Positions 26,160 through 36,785 of a stretch of 37,050 bases of DNA are shown here, in pieces. Numbering within the stretch: the stretch's first letter is position 1; the number at the start of each line of letters is the position of its first letter. Under the pieces are notes generated by a model. It did not search any database, was not told the DNA's origin, and saw only the letters and a program-made list of their open reading frames with translations. Origin of the DNA: Gemella haemolysans (lineage in GTDB: Bacteria > Bacillota > Bacilli > Staphylococcales > Gemellaceae); contig NZ_CABFLN010000015.1 of the NCBI RefSeq assembly GCF_901873445.1, positions 1-37,050 of the forward strand, given 5' to 3'. The translations under genes and the position numbers were made by a program.

Positions 26160-26756
26160 ATGGAACATTATTATACAAATAATCCGACGACAGAAAGTCG
26201 TGAAAAAATTATCAACTCAACAATAGCGAATGAGAATTTAAAATTTTATACAGATAATGGAGTATTTTCAAAAGAGAGCGTTGATTTTGGTACTAAGACA
26301 ATGTTAGAATCGTTTAGTACAGAAAAAGAAAATGCAAAGGTTGCTGATATAGGATGTGGATATGGAGTTATATCTATATTCTTAGCGAAAAAATATCCGA
26401 CTTTTAAGTTTACTATGGTAGATGTAAACAATAGAGTTTTAGAGTTATCTAGAAAAAATATTGAACTTAATAAAATAGATAATGAAGTAGAAGTATTAGA
26501 AAGTAGTTCCTTTGATAATGTTGATGGGAACTTTGATATAGTTTTAACAAACCCGCCGATAAGAGCTGGGAAAAAAATTGTACATAAAATAATGACAGAT
26601 AGTTATGAACACCTAAATGATCAAGGAGAACTTTGGGTGGTTATACAAAAAAAACAGGGTATGGCTAGTTGTAAAAAATTATTAGAAGAGACTTTTTCTA
26701 TGGCAGAAGTTGTAGCGAAAAACAAAGGGTACTACATTCTTAAAGCCATAAAATAA
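26160..26756 (+). CDS. Class I SAM methyltransferase, RsmC-like (YbxB position)
   Basis: 198 residues. SAM-binding motif ADIGCGYGVISIFLAK and catalytic NPPIRAGKK (N-P-P-[IF]) mark the guanine N2-methyltransferases of rRNA, of which RsmC (16S G1207) is the type. Its site between rplL and rpoB is that of Bacillus ybxB, supporting orthology. It lacks the second, N-terminal duplicated domain of E. coli RsmC, as usual in Firmicutes. AGAGGTG lies 9 bases before the ATG. It has no separate strong promoter, so it may depend on readthrough of the rplL terminator. Confidence 0.88.
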   Translation: MEHYYTNNPTTESREKIINSTIANENLKFYTDNGVFSKESVDFGTKTMLESFSTEKENAKVADIGCGYGVISIFLAKKYPTFKFTMVDVNNRVLELSRKNIELNKIDNEVEVLESSSFDNVDGNFDIVLTNPPIRAGKKIVHKIMTDSYEHLNDQGELWVVIQKKQGMASCKKLLEETFSMAEVVAKNKGYYILKAIK

Positions 26757-26785
26757 TTGACAACTTGCTATAACTATGATAAAAT
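26757..26785 (+). promoter_or_regulatory. Promoter of rpoBC
   Basis: A consensus TTGACA begins immediately after the methyltransferase stop (26757-26762). The spacer is 17 bp, ending in TGA, before TAAAAT (26780-26785). An 8-bp hairpin (AATTCTAT/ATAGAATT, about 26800-26825) lies in the leader. Confidence 0.85.
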
Positions 26786-26906
26786 GATATATTGCAAGTA
26801 ATTCTATTTATTTTTTGATAGAATTGCCTAAATTATATAAGTAAGTAAGAGAAAATGTTTATATTTTCTTTTTAGTTTTTAAGAGAAAAGCTGAGAGGTG
26901 ACACAG

Positions 26907-29900
26907 TTGCAAAAAGTTAAATTTGGTAAGCACAGACAAAGACGTAGCTATGCTAGAATATCAGAGGTAATTGATTTACCGGACTTAATTGAAATTCAAA
27001 CGTTATCTTATGATAAATTTTTAGAAACTGGTCTTAAAGATGTTTTTAAAGATGTATCACCAATTGAAGGTAATAATGATAAATTAAGTTTAGAATTTAT
27101 CGACTATAAATTAGGAACTCCTAAATATGATGTTGATGAGTCTAAAGAACGTGATGCTACATATTCAGCACCTTTAAGAGTGCGCGTGCGTTTAATTAAT
27201 AAAGAACGTGACGAAATTAAAGAACAAGAAGTATTTATGGGTGAACTACCGTTGATGACTGAAACTGGAACGTTTATTATCAATGGTGCAGAACGTGTAA
27301 TTGTATCTCAATTAGTACGTTCACCTTCTGTATATTTTACAGAAGATGATAAACTTAAAGTTAAGAATATTCCAAATGCCTATAAAACAACTGTTATTCC
27401 TAACAGAGGAGCTTGGTTGGAATTTGAAAAAGATATTAAAGGACTAGTTTATGCTCGTATTGATAGAACTAGAAAAATTCCTTTAACAACGCTTATAAGA
27501 GCGTTAGGTTTTGAATCAGACGAATCAATTGTTAAATTATTCGGAGAAGATACAGAACTATTAAATACATTAGAAAAAGATGAAAACCTAGATACAGGAA
27601 CTGCATTGAAAGTAATTTATGATAAATTACGTCCTGGTGAACCAGCTAACGTAGAAACTGCCAAAGCTACTTTACATGGAAGATTCTTCGATCCAAGAAG
27701 ATATGATCTTGCTAAAGTAGGACGTTATAAATTAAATAATAAACTTCACGTTGGTGAACGTTTAGAAAACCAAATTCTAGTTGAGCCAATTGTTGATACA
27801 GAAACAGGAGAAATTTTAGTAGAAAAAGGTACTAAATTAACTCGTGAAATTATAGACGGTATTTATGAAGAATTAGGAACTACAGCAAACGTAGTTGAGT
27901 TTGATATGAATGAAAGTCTTGATGGAAGCGATAGCTTGAAATTGCAATTGTTCAAGATTGTAAACCAAGTTAAAGTAGGTAATGATTTTGATATTGATGA
28001 ATTAACTGATGATCAAGTACTACACGTAATTGGTAATGGAGCACCTAATAAAGATGTTCTAACATTAACAATTGCTGATATCGTAGCAAGTATTAACTAC
28101 TACCTATTATTAATTAGAAACCGTAGAAATAATGATGGATTTGAATTTGAATTAATCGGTCGTGTAGATGATATTGACCACCTTGGTAATCGTCGTCTAC
28201 GTTGTATTGGAGAATTATTACAAAACCAAATTCGTGTAGGTATTTCTCGTATGGAGCGTGTTGTACGTGAACGTATGAGTATTCAAGATACTAACGAAAT
28301 CACGCCACAACAACTTATTAACGTAAGACCAGTTACAGCAATTATTAAAGAGTTCTTCGGAAGTTCTCAACTGTCACAATTTATGGATCAGGTAAACCCT
28401 TTAAGTGAGCTTACTCACAAACGTCGTTTATCTGCTCTTGGACCTGGTGGTTTAACAAGAGAACGTGCCGGAATGGAAGTACGTGACGTTCACTACTCTC
28501 ACTATGGTCGTATGTGTCCGATTGAAACACCAGAGGGACCAAATATCGGTCTTATTAACTCACTTTCTTCATTTGCTCGTATAAATGAATTTGGATTCAT
28601 TATGACTCCATATAGAAAAGTTGAAGTCGATGCTGAGGGTCGTCCATATGTAACTGAAAATGTACAGTACTTAACTGCTGATCAAGAAGATAAATACGTA
28701 GTAGCTCAATCAACAGCTAATGTTGACGAAAAAGGTTACTTCGTAGATGATGAAGTAGTTTGTCGTTTTAGAGGAGATAACACAGTTAAACCTCGTGAAA
28801 TGATGAATTTCATGGACGTATCCCCTAAACAGGTAGTATCTGCTGCCACTGCATGTATTCCGTTCTTAGAAAATGATGACTCTAACCGCGCGCTTATGGG
28901 AGCGAACATGCAACGTCAAGCAGTACCTCTTATGATTACTGAAGCACCATTTGTTGGTACTGGTATGGAGCACCTTGCTGCACGTGACTCAGGAGCTGCA
29001 GTAATTGCTAAATATCCTGGTATTGTTGAATACGTTGATGGAGCTAAAGTTAAAGTTCGTCGTATTGAAACATTAGAAGGTAAAGAAATCAAAGGTGATT
29101 TAGATACATACGTTATTCATAAATTCGTACGTTCTAACCACTCTACAGCATATAACCAAAAACCAATCGTTAAAGTTGGAGATAGAGTTGAACCTAAAGA
29201 CATCCTTGCAGATGGTCCATCTATGGATAAAGGTGAATTAGCTTTAGGTAAAAACCTTGTGGTAGCATTTGTAAACTGGGATGGTTATAACTATGAGGAT
29301 GCTGTAATCATGAGTGAACGTCTTGTAAAAGATGATGTTTATACTTCTATTCACGTAGAAGAATATGAAACAGATGCTCGTGATACAAAACTTGGACCGG
29401 AAGAAATTACTCGTGAAATTCCTAATGTAGGTGAAAATGCACTTAGAAACTTAGATGCTCGAGGAATTATCAGAATTGGTGCTGAAGTTAAGGATGGAGA
29501 TATCCTAGTGGGTAAAGTTACGCCTAAAGGATTAACTGAACAAACTCCAGAAGAAAAATTATTATATGCTATCTTTGGAGCTAAATCTAAAGAAGTACGT
29601 GATACTTCATTACGTGTACCTCACGGTGCTGATGGAGTAGTTGCCGATGTTAAAATCTTTAAACGTGAAGATGGTGCTGAATTACCTAACGGAGTAAATG
29701 AACTTGTACGAGTATTCATCGTTCAAAAACGTAAAATCCGTGTAGGGGATAAAATGGCCGGCCGTCACGGTAACAAAGGGGTTATCTCAAATATCTTACC
29801 AGAAGAAGATATGCCTTACCTACCAGATGGTACACCAGTTGACGTAATGTTAAACCCACTTGGGGTTCCATCTCGTATGAACATCGGACAAGTATTAGAG

Positions 29901-30734
29901 CTACACTTAGGTATGGCTGCTAAACAATTAGGAATCCACGTTGCTACACCAGTATTCGATGGAGCTACTGATGAAGATGTTTGGTCTACAGTTGCCGAGG
30001 CTGGAATGGCTAAAGATGCTAAAACAGTTCTTTATGATGGACGTACAGGTGAACCATTTGATAGCCGTGTATCTGTAGGGGTAATGTATATGATTAAACT
30101 TGCACACATGGTTGATGATAAACTTCACGCACGTTCAATTGGACCATACTCATTAGTAACTCAACAACCGCTTGGAGGTAAAGCTCAGTTTGGTGGACAA
30201 AGATTTGGTGAGATGGAGGTATGGGCACTTGAAGCTTATGGTGCTGCATATACTCTTCAAGAAATCTTAACGTATAAATCAGATGATACTAATGGTCGTG
30301 TTAAAACATACGAAGCTATCGTTAAAGGTGAAAACATTCCACGTCCAGGAGTTCCTGAATCATTCCGAGTGCTTATGAAAGAACTTCAAGCACTAGGTAT
30401 GGACTTTAGAGTAATGGATAATGAAGATAACGAAGTAGACATGGGTGATATAGATTTAGGAGATACGATTGATTTCCATGAATCACACCACCATGATCAC
30501 AATGAAGAAAAATCAGAAGAAGCTAAAGAAATTCAAGATGCTTCTAAAGAAAATGCTGAAGAAGGATATCAAAGTTTAGCTAACTTAATCTTATCTGATA
30601 CAGATGAATATGAAGATGTAGAAGTAGAAGAAGATAGTAAAGGAGAAACTTCAGGATATCAAGCATTAGCAAATCTTTTAATGTCTGATACTGATGAGTA
30701 TGAAGATGTAGAAGATGACACTGATGAAGAATAA
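26907..30734 (+). CDS. rpoB: DNA-directed RNA polymerase beta subunit, with duplicated acidic C-terminal tail
   Basis: 1275 residues, about 80 longer than Bacillus RpoB. The start is a TTG at 26907, as in Bacillus: GAGAGGTG in front is the Shine-Dalgarno sequence, and a GTG at 26898 lies inside it. The protein opens [20 protein letters not shown]. The rifampicin region ([18 protein letters not shown], then [13 protein letters not shown], about residue 485) keeps the Gln, Asp, His, Arg and Ser that confer sensitivity; V replaces the common T/A/N after MDQ. The catalytic and RpoC-contact blocks to GMDFRVMD are conserved. After that comes an acidic tail of about 100 residues with a His cluster (HESHHHDH) and a duplicated 20-residue motif ending [10 protein letters not shown]. 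Confidence 0.97.
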   Translation: MQKVKFGKHRQRRSYARISEVIDLPDLIEIQTLSYDKFLETGLKDVFKDVSPIEGNNDKLSLEFIDYKLGTPKYDVDESKERDATYSAPLRVRVRLINKERDEIKEQEVFMGELPLMTETGTFIINGAERVIVSQLVRSPSVYFTEDDKLKVKNIPNAYKTTVIPNRGAWLEFEKDIKGLVYARIDRTRKIPLTTLIRALGFESDESIVKLFGEDTELLNTLEKDENLDTGTALKVIYDKLRPGEPANVETAKATLHGRFFDPRRYDLAKVGRYKLNNKLHVGERLENQILVEPIVDTETGEILVEKGTKLTREIIDGIYEELGTTANVVEFDMNESLDGSDSLKLQLFKIVNQVKVGNDFDIDELTDDQVLHVIGNGAPNKDVLTLTIADIVASINYYLLLIRNRRNNDGFEFELIGRVDDIDHLGNRRLRCIGELLQNQIRVGISRMERVVRERMSIQDTNEITPQQLINVRPVTAIIKEFFGSSQLSQFMDQVNPLSELTHKRRLSALGPGGLTRERAGMEVRDVHYSHYGRMCPIETPEGPNIGLINSLSSFARINEFGFIMTPYRKVEVDAEGRPYVTENVQYLTADQEDKYVVAQSTANVDEKGYFVDDEVVCRFRGDNTVKPREMMNFMDVSPKQVVSAATACIPFLENDDSNRALMGANMQRQAVPLMITEAPFVGTGMEHLAARDSGAAVIAKYPGIVEYVDGAKVKVRRIETLEGKEIKGDLDTYVIHKFVRSNHSTAYNQKPIVKVGDRVEPKDILADGPSMDKGELALGKNLVVAFVNWDGYNYEDAVIMSERLVKDDVYTSIHVEEYETDARDTKLGPEEITREIPNVGENALRNLDARGIIRIGAEVKDGDILVGKVTPKGLTEQTPEEKLLYAIFGAKSKEVRDTSLRVPHGADGVVADVKIFKREDGAELPNGVNELVRVFIVQKRKIRVGDKMAGRHGNKGVISNILPEEDMPYLPDGTPVDVMLNPLGVPSRMNIGQVLELHLGMAAKQLGIHVATPVFDGATDEDVWSTVAEAGMAKDAKTVLYDGRTGEPFDSRVSVGVMYMIKLAHMVDDKLHARSIGPYSLVTQQPLGGKAQFGGQRFGEMEVWALEAYGAAYTLQEILTYKSDDTNGRVKTYEAIVKGENIPRPGVPESFRVLMKELQALGMDFRVMDNEDNEVDMGDIDLGDTIDFHESHHHDHNEEKSEEAKEIQDASKENAEEGYQSLANLILSDTDEYEDVEVEEDSKGETSGYQALANLLMSDTDEYEDVEDDTDEE
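30564..30713 (+). repeat. Duplicated 20-residue motif in the RpoB tail
   Basis: Two copies, 30564-30623 and 30654-30713, encode GYQ[SA]LANL[IL][LM] followed by [10 protein letters not shown], 17 of 20 residues identical. Ten linker codons lie between them. The copies differ at many silent positions (GCT/GCA, AAC/AAT, ACA/ACT, GAA/GAG). Confidence 0.9.
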
Positions 30735-30805
30735 TATAAATTTTACAATTAATCACAAAGAACTATTCAAGGCTTTTATACAAAAAAATAAAGGAGGTAT
30801 GCTCC

Positions 30806-33800
30806 TTGATAGACGTAAATAATTTTGCATATATGAAAATTAGTTTAGCTTCTCCTGAAAAAATCAGAAGTTGGTCTTACGGAGAGGTTAAAAAACCTGA
30901 AACTATTAACTATAGAACTTTAAAACCAGAAAATGATGGATTATTCTGTGAAAGAATCTTTGGTCCAACTAAAGACTGGGAATGTGCTTGTGGAAAGTAC
31001 AAAAGAGTTAGATATAAAAACATTAAATGTGATAAATGTGGTGTTGATGTAACTTTAGCTAAAGTTCGTCGTGAAAGAATGGGGCACTTAGAATTAGCTG
31101 CCCCAGTCAGCCACATTTGGTACTTCAAAGGTATTCCAAGTAGAATGGGACTTCTACTTGACCTTAGTCCAAGACAATTGGAAGAAGTAATTTACTTTGC
31201 TTCTTACATTGTTATTGATCCAGGTGAAACTGACTTCATGAAGAAACAAATCGTTTCTGAAAGAGAAGTACGTGAAGCACGTAGTACATTTGGAGCAAAC
31301 TCTTTCGTAGCTAAAATGGGAGCTGAAGCTATTCGTGACCTTTTAGCTGAGTTAGATATTGAAAAAGAACTTAAAGACCTTAAAAATGAACTTAAAGAAT
31401 TAAGTGAAAGTAACTATAAATCAGGTCAAAAAGTTGTTAAAATCATTAAACGTGTAGAAGTATTCGAAGCGTTTAAACACTCTGGAAACAAACCAGAATG
31501 GATGATTATGACTATATTACCAGTTATCCCACCTGAATTAAGACCTATGGTTCAATTAGATGGTGGACGTTTTGCAACAAGTGACTTAAACGATTTATAC
31601 AGACGTGTAATTAACCGTAATAACCGTCTGAAAAAACTTATTGAACTTAAAGCACCAGGGCTAATTGTACAAAACGAAAAACGTATGTTACAAGAAGCTG
31701 TAGATGCATTAATCGATAATGGTCGTCGTGGTCGTCCTGTAACAGGTCCTGGTAATAGAACATTAAAATCTCTATCTAATATGTTAAAAGGAAAACACGG
31801 TCGTTTCCGTCAAAACTTATTAGGTAAACGTGTTGACTACTCTGGACGTTCGGTAATCGTAGTTGGTCCAAACCTAAAAATGTACCAATGTGGATTACCT
31901 AAAGAAATGGCTCTTGAATTATTCAAACCATTCGTTATGCGTGAATTAGTTAAACGTGAATTAGCTAATAACATTAAGAATGCTAAAAATCAAATCGAAA
32001 GAATGGAAGATCATGTTTGGGATATCTTAGAAGATATTATTCGTGAGCACCCAGTATTACTTAACCGTGCCCCGACCCTTCACAGACTTGGTATCCAAGC
32101 ATTCGAACCAATCTTAGTTGAAGGACGTGCTATTCGTCTTCACCCTCTTGTTACAACAGCGTTTAACGCCGACTTCGATGGTGACCAAATGGCCGTTCAC
32201 GTTCCTTTATCAAAAGAAGCTCAAGCAGAAGCACGTATGCTAATGTTGGCTGCACAAAACATCCTTAACCCTAAAGATGGTAAACCAGTAGTTACACCAT
32301 CTCAGGATATGGTATTAGGTAACTACTACCTAACACTAGAAAGACCTGGAGCAGTAGGGGAAGGTATGATTTTCAAAGATGCTGATGAAGCAAGAATTGC
32401 ATACCAAAATGGATATATTCACCTTCACACTCGTGTAGGTATCGCAGCTAAATCTTTTGAAAACCCAACGTTTACAGAAGAACAAAACAAAAAATTACTT
32501 GTTACTACAATTGGTAAAGTAATTTTCAACGATATATTACCAGAAGGATTCCCATTCTTAAATGAACCTACTAAGGAAAACTTAGAAACAGCGACTCCTG
32601 ATAAATATTTCGTAGCACCATCTGACTTAACAGAAGGTGGATTAAAAGCTTATATAGCTGAACAAGAACCAGCAACACCATTTAAAAAAGGATTCTTATC
32701 AAAAATCATTTCTGAAATCTTCAATAGATTCCACATTACTGAAACTTCAATGATGTTAGACAGAATGAAAGATTTAGGATTCAAATATTCTTCAAGAGCT
32801 GGTATTACAGTAGGGGTAAGTGACGTATTCGTCCTACCTAACAAATATGAAATCTTAGCAGACTCACAATCTAATGTTGACAAAATCACAACATTATACA
32901 GACGTGGTCTATTAACAGAAGAAGAAAGATATCAAAATGTTATTGCTCAATGGGCTAAAGCAAAAGATATTATCCAAGATCAACTTATGGACTCTCTTCC
33001 AGCTACTAACCCAATTTACATGATGAGTGACTCTGGAGCCCGTGGTAACGCGTCAAACTTTACACAGTTAGCCGGTATGCGTGGTCTGATGGCTTCTCCA
33101 TCAGGACGTATCATGGAAATGCCTGTACGTTCATCATTTAAAGAAGGATTAACAGTATTAGAGTTCTTCATCTCTTCTCACGGTGCTCGTAAAGGTCTTG
33201 CCGATACTGCCCTTAAGACAGCCGACTCAGGTTACTTAACTCGTCGTCTTGTAGACGTTGCACAAGATGTTATCGTTCGTGAAAACGACTGTGGTACATC
33301 TCGTGGATTAAGAGTAGCTGCTCTTAAGAATGGAACAGATGAAATCGAAAGCTTACAAGAACGTCTTGAAGGTAGATACAGTAAAGAAACTGTTGTTCAC
33401 CCAGAGACTGGAAAAGTTATTGTTGAAGATGGTCAATTAATTACTTTAGACACAGCTAAAGAAATTGAAGCAGCTGGAATCGAAAGTGTTGTTATTAGAT
33501 CAGCATTTACATGTAACTCACGTCACGGTGTTTGTGAGAAATGTTACGGTAAAAACTTAGCAACAGGTGAAAAAGTAGAAGTTGGGGAAGCAGTTGGTAC
33601 AATTGCCGCTCAATCTATCGGGGAACCTGGTACACAGCTTACAATGCGTACGTTCCACACAGGTGGGGTTGCCGGTGCCGATATCACACAAGGTTTACCT
33701 CGTATTCAAGAGTTATTTGAAGCGCGTAATCCTAAAGGTAAGGCATTAATCTCAGAAGTTGATGGAACAGTTACAAAAGTAGAAATCGATAATAATCACG

Positions 33801-34486
33801 TACGTAGAATTTACGTATTAAGTGAAATTGGTGAAGAAAGAGAATATCAAGACTATGGTGCAAGCCGTATGTTAGTTAAAGAAGACGATAAAGTTAAACG
33901 TGGTCAAGCTTTAACAGAAGGTTCTATTGAACCAAAAGAATTACTATCAATTGCAGGATTAGAAGCAGTACAAAGTTATCTATTAACTGAAGTACAAAAA
34001 GTTTATCGTATGCAAGGTGTAGAAATCAGTGACAAACACGTTGAGGTTATGGTACGTCAAATGTTAAGAAAAGTACGTGTAATCAATGCTGGAGATACTG
34101 ATTTACTTCCAGGTTCATTAGTAGATATTCATAAATTTACAGATGAAAACAAAAAAATTCTTGAAGCAAGAGGTAACATGGCTACAGCTAAACCTGTAAT
34201 CCTAGGTATCACTAAAGCTTCATTAGAAACAGAAAGTTTCTTATCTGCAGCCTCATTCCAAGAAACAACTCGTGTTCTTACAGACGCAGCTGTTAAAGGA
34301 AAAGTTGATAAACTTATGGGACTTAAAGAGAACGTTATTATTGGTAAGTTAATTCCAGCTGGAACAGGTATGTCAAGATATAATGATGTTGATATTAAAG
34401 CAGAAAATGAATTAGAATTAGAAGTAGATAATGAATTAAGTAGACCAATCGAAGAAGAATTACACGAAGAATTAGGTTCTATTTAA
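30806..34486 (+). CDS. rpoC: DNA-directed RNA polymerase beta' subunit
   Basis: 1226 residues. The N-terminal zinc site is [20 protein letters not shown]. The catalytic [12 protein letters not shown] lies near residue 454, and the trigger-loop region ([19 protein letters not shown]) and second zinc cluster ([13 protein letters not shown]) are present. The start is a TTG at 30806 (TTGATAGACGTAAATAAT, reading MIDVNN as in Bacillus) with AAGGAGGT 7 bases upstream. It follows rpoB after 71 bases with no terminator. The C-terminus is slightly longer than in Bacillus and acidic ([11 protein letters not shown]). Confidence 0.98.
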   Translation: MIDVNNFAYMKISLASPEKIRSWSYGEVKKPETINYRTLKPENDGLFCERIFGPTKDWECACGKYKRVRYKNIKCDKCGVDVTLAKVRRERMGHLELAAPVSHIWYFKGIPSRMGLLLDLSPRQLEEVIYFASYIVIDPGETDFMKKQIVSEREVREARSTFGANSFVAKMGAEAIRDLLAELDIEKELKDLKNELKELSESNYKSGQKVVKIIKRVEVFEAFKHSGNKPEWMIMTILPVIPPELRPMVQLDGGRFATSDLNDLYRRVINRNNRLKKLIELKAPGLIVQNEKRMLQEAVDALIDNGRRGRPVTGPGNRTLKSLSNMLKGKHGRFRQNLLGKRVDYSGRSVIVVGPNLKMYQCGLPKEMALELFKPFVMRELVKRELANNIKNAKNQIERMEDHVWDILEDIIREHPVLLNRAPTLHRLGIQAFEPILVEGRAIRLHPLVTTAFNADFDGDQMAVHVPLSKEAQAEARMLMLAAQNILNPKDGKPVVTPSQDMVLGNYYLTLERPGAVGEGMIFKDADEARIAYQNGYIHLHTRVGIAAKSFENPTFTEEQNKKLLVTTIGKVIFNDILPEGFPFLNEPTKENLETATPDKYFVAPSDLTEGGLKAYIAEQEPATPFKKGFLSKIISEIFNRFHITETSMMLDRMKDLGFKYSSRAGITVGVSDVFVLPNKYEILADSQSNVDKITTLYRRGLLTEEERYQNVIAQWAKAKDIIQDQLMDSLPATNPIYMMSDSGARGNASNFTQLAGMRGLMASPSGRIMEMPVRSSFKEGLTVLEFFISSHGARKGLADTALKTADSGYLTRRLVDVAQDVIVRENDCGTSRGLRVAALKNGTDEIESLQERLEGRYSKETVVHPETGKVIVEDGQLITLDTAKEIEAAGIESVVIRSAFTCNSRHGVCEKCYGKNLATGEKVEVGEAVGTIAAQSIGEPGTQLTMRTFHTGGVAGADITQGLPRIQELFEARNPKGKALISEVDGTVTKVEIDNNHVRRIYVLSEIGEEREYQDYGASRMLVKEDDKVKRGQALTEGSIEPKELLSIAGLEAVQSYLLTEVQKVYRMQGVEISDKHVEVMVRQMLRKVRVINAGDTDLLPGSLVDIHKFTDENKKILEARGNMATAKPVILGITKASLETESFLSAASFQETTRVLTDAAVKGKVDKLMGLKENVIIGKLIPAGTGMSRYNDVDIKAENELELEVDNELSRPIEEELHEELGSI

Positions 34487-34505
34487 TAAAAATAGATGAA
34501 AGTCG

Positions 34506-34537
34506 ATAGGAATATAAAAAAAATGTTATATTCCTAT
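34506..34537. terminator. Hairpin after rpoC, abutting the infC promoter
   Basis: A perfect 10-bp stem ATAGGAATAT/ATATTCCTAT around a 12-base A-rich loop. No T-run follows; the 3' arm ends in the infC -35. It is either a weak terminator of rpoBC or a cis element of the infC promoter. Confidence 0.55.
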
Positions 34538-34565
34538 TGACAAATCTATAAAAAGTATGTAAAAT
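34537..34565 (+). promoter_or_regulatory. Promoter of infC-rpmI-rplT
   Basis: TTGACA (34537-34542), a 17-bp spacer and TAAAAT (34560-34565), the same boxes as at rplJ and rpoB. Confidence 0.8.
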
Positions 34566-34571
34566 AAATAA

Positions 34572-34683
34572 TGTTGAATACAAAAGTAGAAGCACCCGTT
34601 TCTCACCTGCCAATTATGATTGTTCAGGTTAATGTAGATGAAATGTAGAATTTTATGCTGGGTGTTTTGCACTCAGTTTTTTT
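34572..34683 (+). promoter_or_regulatory. L20-type (infC) leader with attenuator
   Basis: A leader of about 150 nt before infC. GCACCC (34592-34597) can pair with GGGTG (34660-34664) across an inner CACCTG/CAGGTT helix. The alternative is a terminator stem CTGGGTG/CACTCAG (34658-34664, 34670-34676, one G-T) followed by seven T. This competing-fold design matches the Firmicute L20 leader, in which L20 represses infC-rpmI-rplT. L20 is the last gene of this operon. Confidence 0.75.
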
Positions 34684-34728
34684 AATGCTTTTAGTATTTA
34701 ATGAATTTATAAATAGGAGGTGCTGATC

Positions 34729-35247
34729 ATTAGTAAAGATACTGCACAAGTAAATGAAGGTATTAAAGCGAAAGAGTTTCTTTTAATTAGCCAAAATGGA
34801 GAACAATTAGGAGTTAAAACTAAGGCAGAAGCTATGCAAATTGCAGAGCGTATGAACCTAGATGTTGTTCTAGTAGCTCCAAATGCTAAAACACCAGTTG
34901 CAAAAATTATGAACTACGGTAAGTTCAAATTTGAACAACAAAAGAAAGAAAAAGAAGCACGTAAGAAACAAAAAATCGTAACAACAAAAGAGATAAGGTT
35001 ATCTCCAACAATTGAAAAACACGATTTTGAAACTAAGTTGAAAAATGCACGTAAATTCTTAGCAAAAGAAGACAAAGTTAAAGTTTCTATTCGTTTTAAA
35101 GGGAGAGCAATCACCCACAAAGAAATTGGACAGAAAGTTTTAGAAAACTTTTCTAACGAAGCTAGCGATATAGCTACTGTCGAACAAAAACCTAAAATGG
35201 AAGGTCGCAGTATGTTCTTAGTTCTAGCACCAAAAAAAGAGAAATAA
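34729..35247 (+). CDS. infC: Translation initiation factor IF-3, non-AUG start
   Basis: IF3 binds 30S and rejects wrong start codons. 172 residues. N-terminal domain ([26 protein letters not shown]), a Lys-rich linker ([11 protein letters not shown]) and C-terminal domain ([15 protein letters not shown]...[14 protein letters not shown]...MFLVLAPKK). There is no ATG near the conserved opening. After AGGAGG (34715-34720) the in-frame codons are GTG, CTG, ATC and ATT. The GTG and CTG sit on or too near the Shine-Dalgarno sequence. ATT at 34729 (or ATC at 34726) has proper spacing, and AUU is the known autoregulated start of infC in E. coli and Geobacillus. IF3 would thus limit its own synthesis. 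Confidence 0.93.
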   Translation: MSKDTAQVNEGIKAKEFLLISQNGEQLGVKTKAEAMQIAERMNLDVVLVAPNAKTPVAKIMNYGKFKFEQQKKEKEARKKQKIVTTKEIRLSPTIEKHDFETKLKNARKFLAKEDKVKVSIRFKGRAITHKEIGQKVLENFSNEASDIATVEQKPKMEGRSMFLVLAPKKEK

Positions 35248-35273
35248 AGGTTTAATATAGGAGGAATTTGATA

Positions 35274-35468
35274 ATGCCAAAAATGAAATCTCACCGTGGT
35301 TTAGCAAAACGTGTGAAAAAAACAGCTAGCGGTAAATTAAAACGTAGCCGTGCTTATACTTCTCACTGGTTTTCAAGAAAAACTACTAAACAAAAACGTC
35401 ACTTACGTAAAGCTTCATTAGTATCTCGTGGTGATTACAAACGTATTAGAACTTTATTAGTTAAATAA
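35274..35468 (+). CDS. rpmI: 50S ribosomal protein L35
   Basis: 64 residues, [20 protein letters not shown]..., all basic, the standard L35. The ATG at 35274 is the start; GGAGGAA lies 9 bases upstream, and a TTG two codons earlier has no support. It sits 26 bases after infC in the infC-rpmI-rplT operon. Confidence 0.97.
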   Translation: MPKMKSHRGLAKRVKKTASGKLKRSRAYTSHWFSRKTTKQKRHLRKASLVSRGDYKRIRTLLVK

Positions 35469-35531
35469 TATTAAAGAAGATTAATTATAGCGTAAATACT
35501 TATTTAAGTTATACATAAGGAGGAATTAGAT

Positions 35532-35891
35532 ATGCCACGTGTTAAAGGTGGAACTGTGACTCGTCGTCGCCGTAAAAAAGTTTTAAAACTAGCTAAAGGA
35601 TATTTTGGTTCAAAACATACATTATTCAAAGTTGCTAAGCAACAAGTAATGAAATCAGGAATGTATGCTTTCAGAGACCGTCGTCAAACAAAACGTAATT
35701 TCAGAAGATTATGGATCGTTCGTATTAATGCTGCTGCAAGATTAAATGGATTATCTTACAGCCGTCTAATGAACGGACTTAAAGTTGCTGGAATCGATAT
35801 TAACAGAAAAATGTTATCAGAAATCGCTATCCATGACGCAGCTGGATTCGCAAGCATTTGTGAACAAGCTAAAGCAGCTTTAGCTAAATAA
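35532..35891 (+). CDS. rplT: 50S ribosomal protein L20
   Basis: 119 residues, [33 protein letters not shown], with [33 protein letters not shown], the canonical L20. It is an early assembly protein of 23S rRNA and the expected repressor acting on the leader upstream of infC. AGGAGG is 9 bases before the ATG. It is the end of the operon, with a strong terminator. Confidence 0.98.
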   Translation: MPRVKGGTVTRRRRKKVLKLAKGYFGSKHTLFKVAKQQVMKSGMYAFRDRRQTKRNFRRLWIVRINAAARLNGLSYSRLMNGLKVAGIDINRKMLSEIAIHDAAGFASICEQAKAALAK

Positions 35892-35905
35892 TAAAAGTTT
35901 ATTTT

Positions 35906-35943
35906 AAAGGTTACTTGCATAATTTTGCAAGTAACCTTTTTTT
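35906..35943 (+). terminator. Terminator after rplT
   Basis: A perfect 14-bp stem AAAGGTTACTTGCA/TGCAAGTAACCTTT (35906-35919, 35926-35939) with a six-base loop, then more T. It also separates the operon from the converging minus-strand gene. Confidence 0.92.
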
Positions 35944-35966
35944 GAAATGTTTTCTTTTATTTGTAG

Positions 35967-36785
35967 TTAATAAACAATCTTTCTAGGATTTTTTAATCTG
36001 TACAGTTTCGCTTGGGCTATTTCATTATATATTTCTTCATTTCTTTTTTCATATAATAATGTTGCCCAAGTAAACCACAATAAATCACAAAAATGTAGAA
36101 ATACATCTAATTTTTCATAGTTACATTTTTCATCAGTAAAATAAGATTTTAAAAATGTTATTGTCTCTTCATAGTTTAAATCATTTTCTGAAATAAAGCT
36201 AGCAATATCAAAATAATAATCGTTAAATCCAGCGTACTCAAAATCGATTAGGTATAATGAATCTTTTGAAAAGAGGAAATTGCCTTCAACTAAATCGTTA
36301 TGACATAATCTATCTGCTTTATATACATGTTTAAACTGTTCTATAATGTACATAAATTCATCTAATACATGGGGTTTTTCGTCAATTTGCTTGTAATAAT
36401 TATTAAACTGATTGATCGGATTAAAGATATTTTCAGCTTGGAATTTTTTTGCATGAAAAATTTTTAATAGTTTTCCTATGCGTACGATATTAGATAAACT
36501 TCTTTGAGAAATAAAAGTTTTTGGATGTTGCTGAAATTCAGTAATTAAATTGTCATTATTAATATAAACTGGTTTTAGAAAGTACGGTTCATTTGATAGT
36601 AGCTTAAGTGCTTCCTTTTCATTATCTTTATTAACTATTTTTGTTGAATCTTTAGAAGTTCTATAGAAATATTTATTATTTTCTGTAGTTATTATATAAT
36701 TTTTATTAGTTACCCCATAACTTGTTTCTTCAATAGAGTATACTTTTTCATTTAATATTTTTTCAAGTTTATCAATGCTGTACAT
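35967..36785 (-). CDS. Choline/ethanolamine-kinase-like phosphotransferase (LicA-like)
   Basis: 272 residues. The catalytic loop LCHNDLVEGNF and metal site LIDFEYAGFNDYYFDIASF are the choline kinase signatures (HNDxxxGN and DFEYxGxNxxxFDxA). The N-terminus SYGVTNKNYIITT followed by KYFYRTS fits the nucleotide-binding lobe. In streptococci LicA phosphorylates choline for teichoic acid decoration; thiamine kinase is an alternative. No other lic or teichoic acid gene is in view, so the substrate is not settled. AAGGGGGA lies 8 bases before the ATG. It converges with rplT. It differs clearly from the other phosphotransferase at 11.2 kb. Confidence 0.85.
   Translation of the reverse strand: MYSIDKLEKILNEKVYSIEETSYGVTNKNYIITTENNKYFYRTSKDSTKIVNKDNEKEALKLLSNEPYFLKPVYINNDNLITEFQQHPKTFISQRSLSNIVRIGKLLKIFHAKKFQAENIFNPINQFNNYYKQIDEKPHVLDEFMYIIEQFKHVYKADRLCHNDLVEGNFLFSKDSLYLIDFEYAGFNDYYFDIASFISENDLNYEETITFLKSYFTDEKCNYEKLDVFLHFCDLLWFTWATLLYEKRNEEIYNEIAQAKLYRLKNPRKIVY

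Noticed and set aside
28340..28480. Rifampicin-resistance allele in RpoB
   Set aside because: The residues usually changed in resistance (Gln, Asp, His, Arg and Ser of the central cluster) are all wild type; the Val after MDQ is at a naturally variable position.
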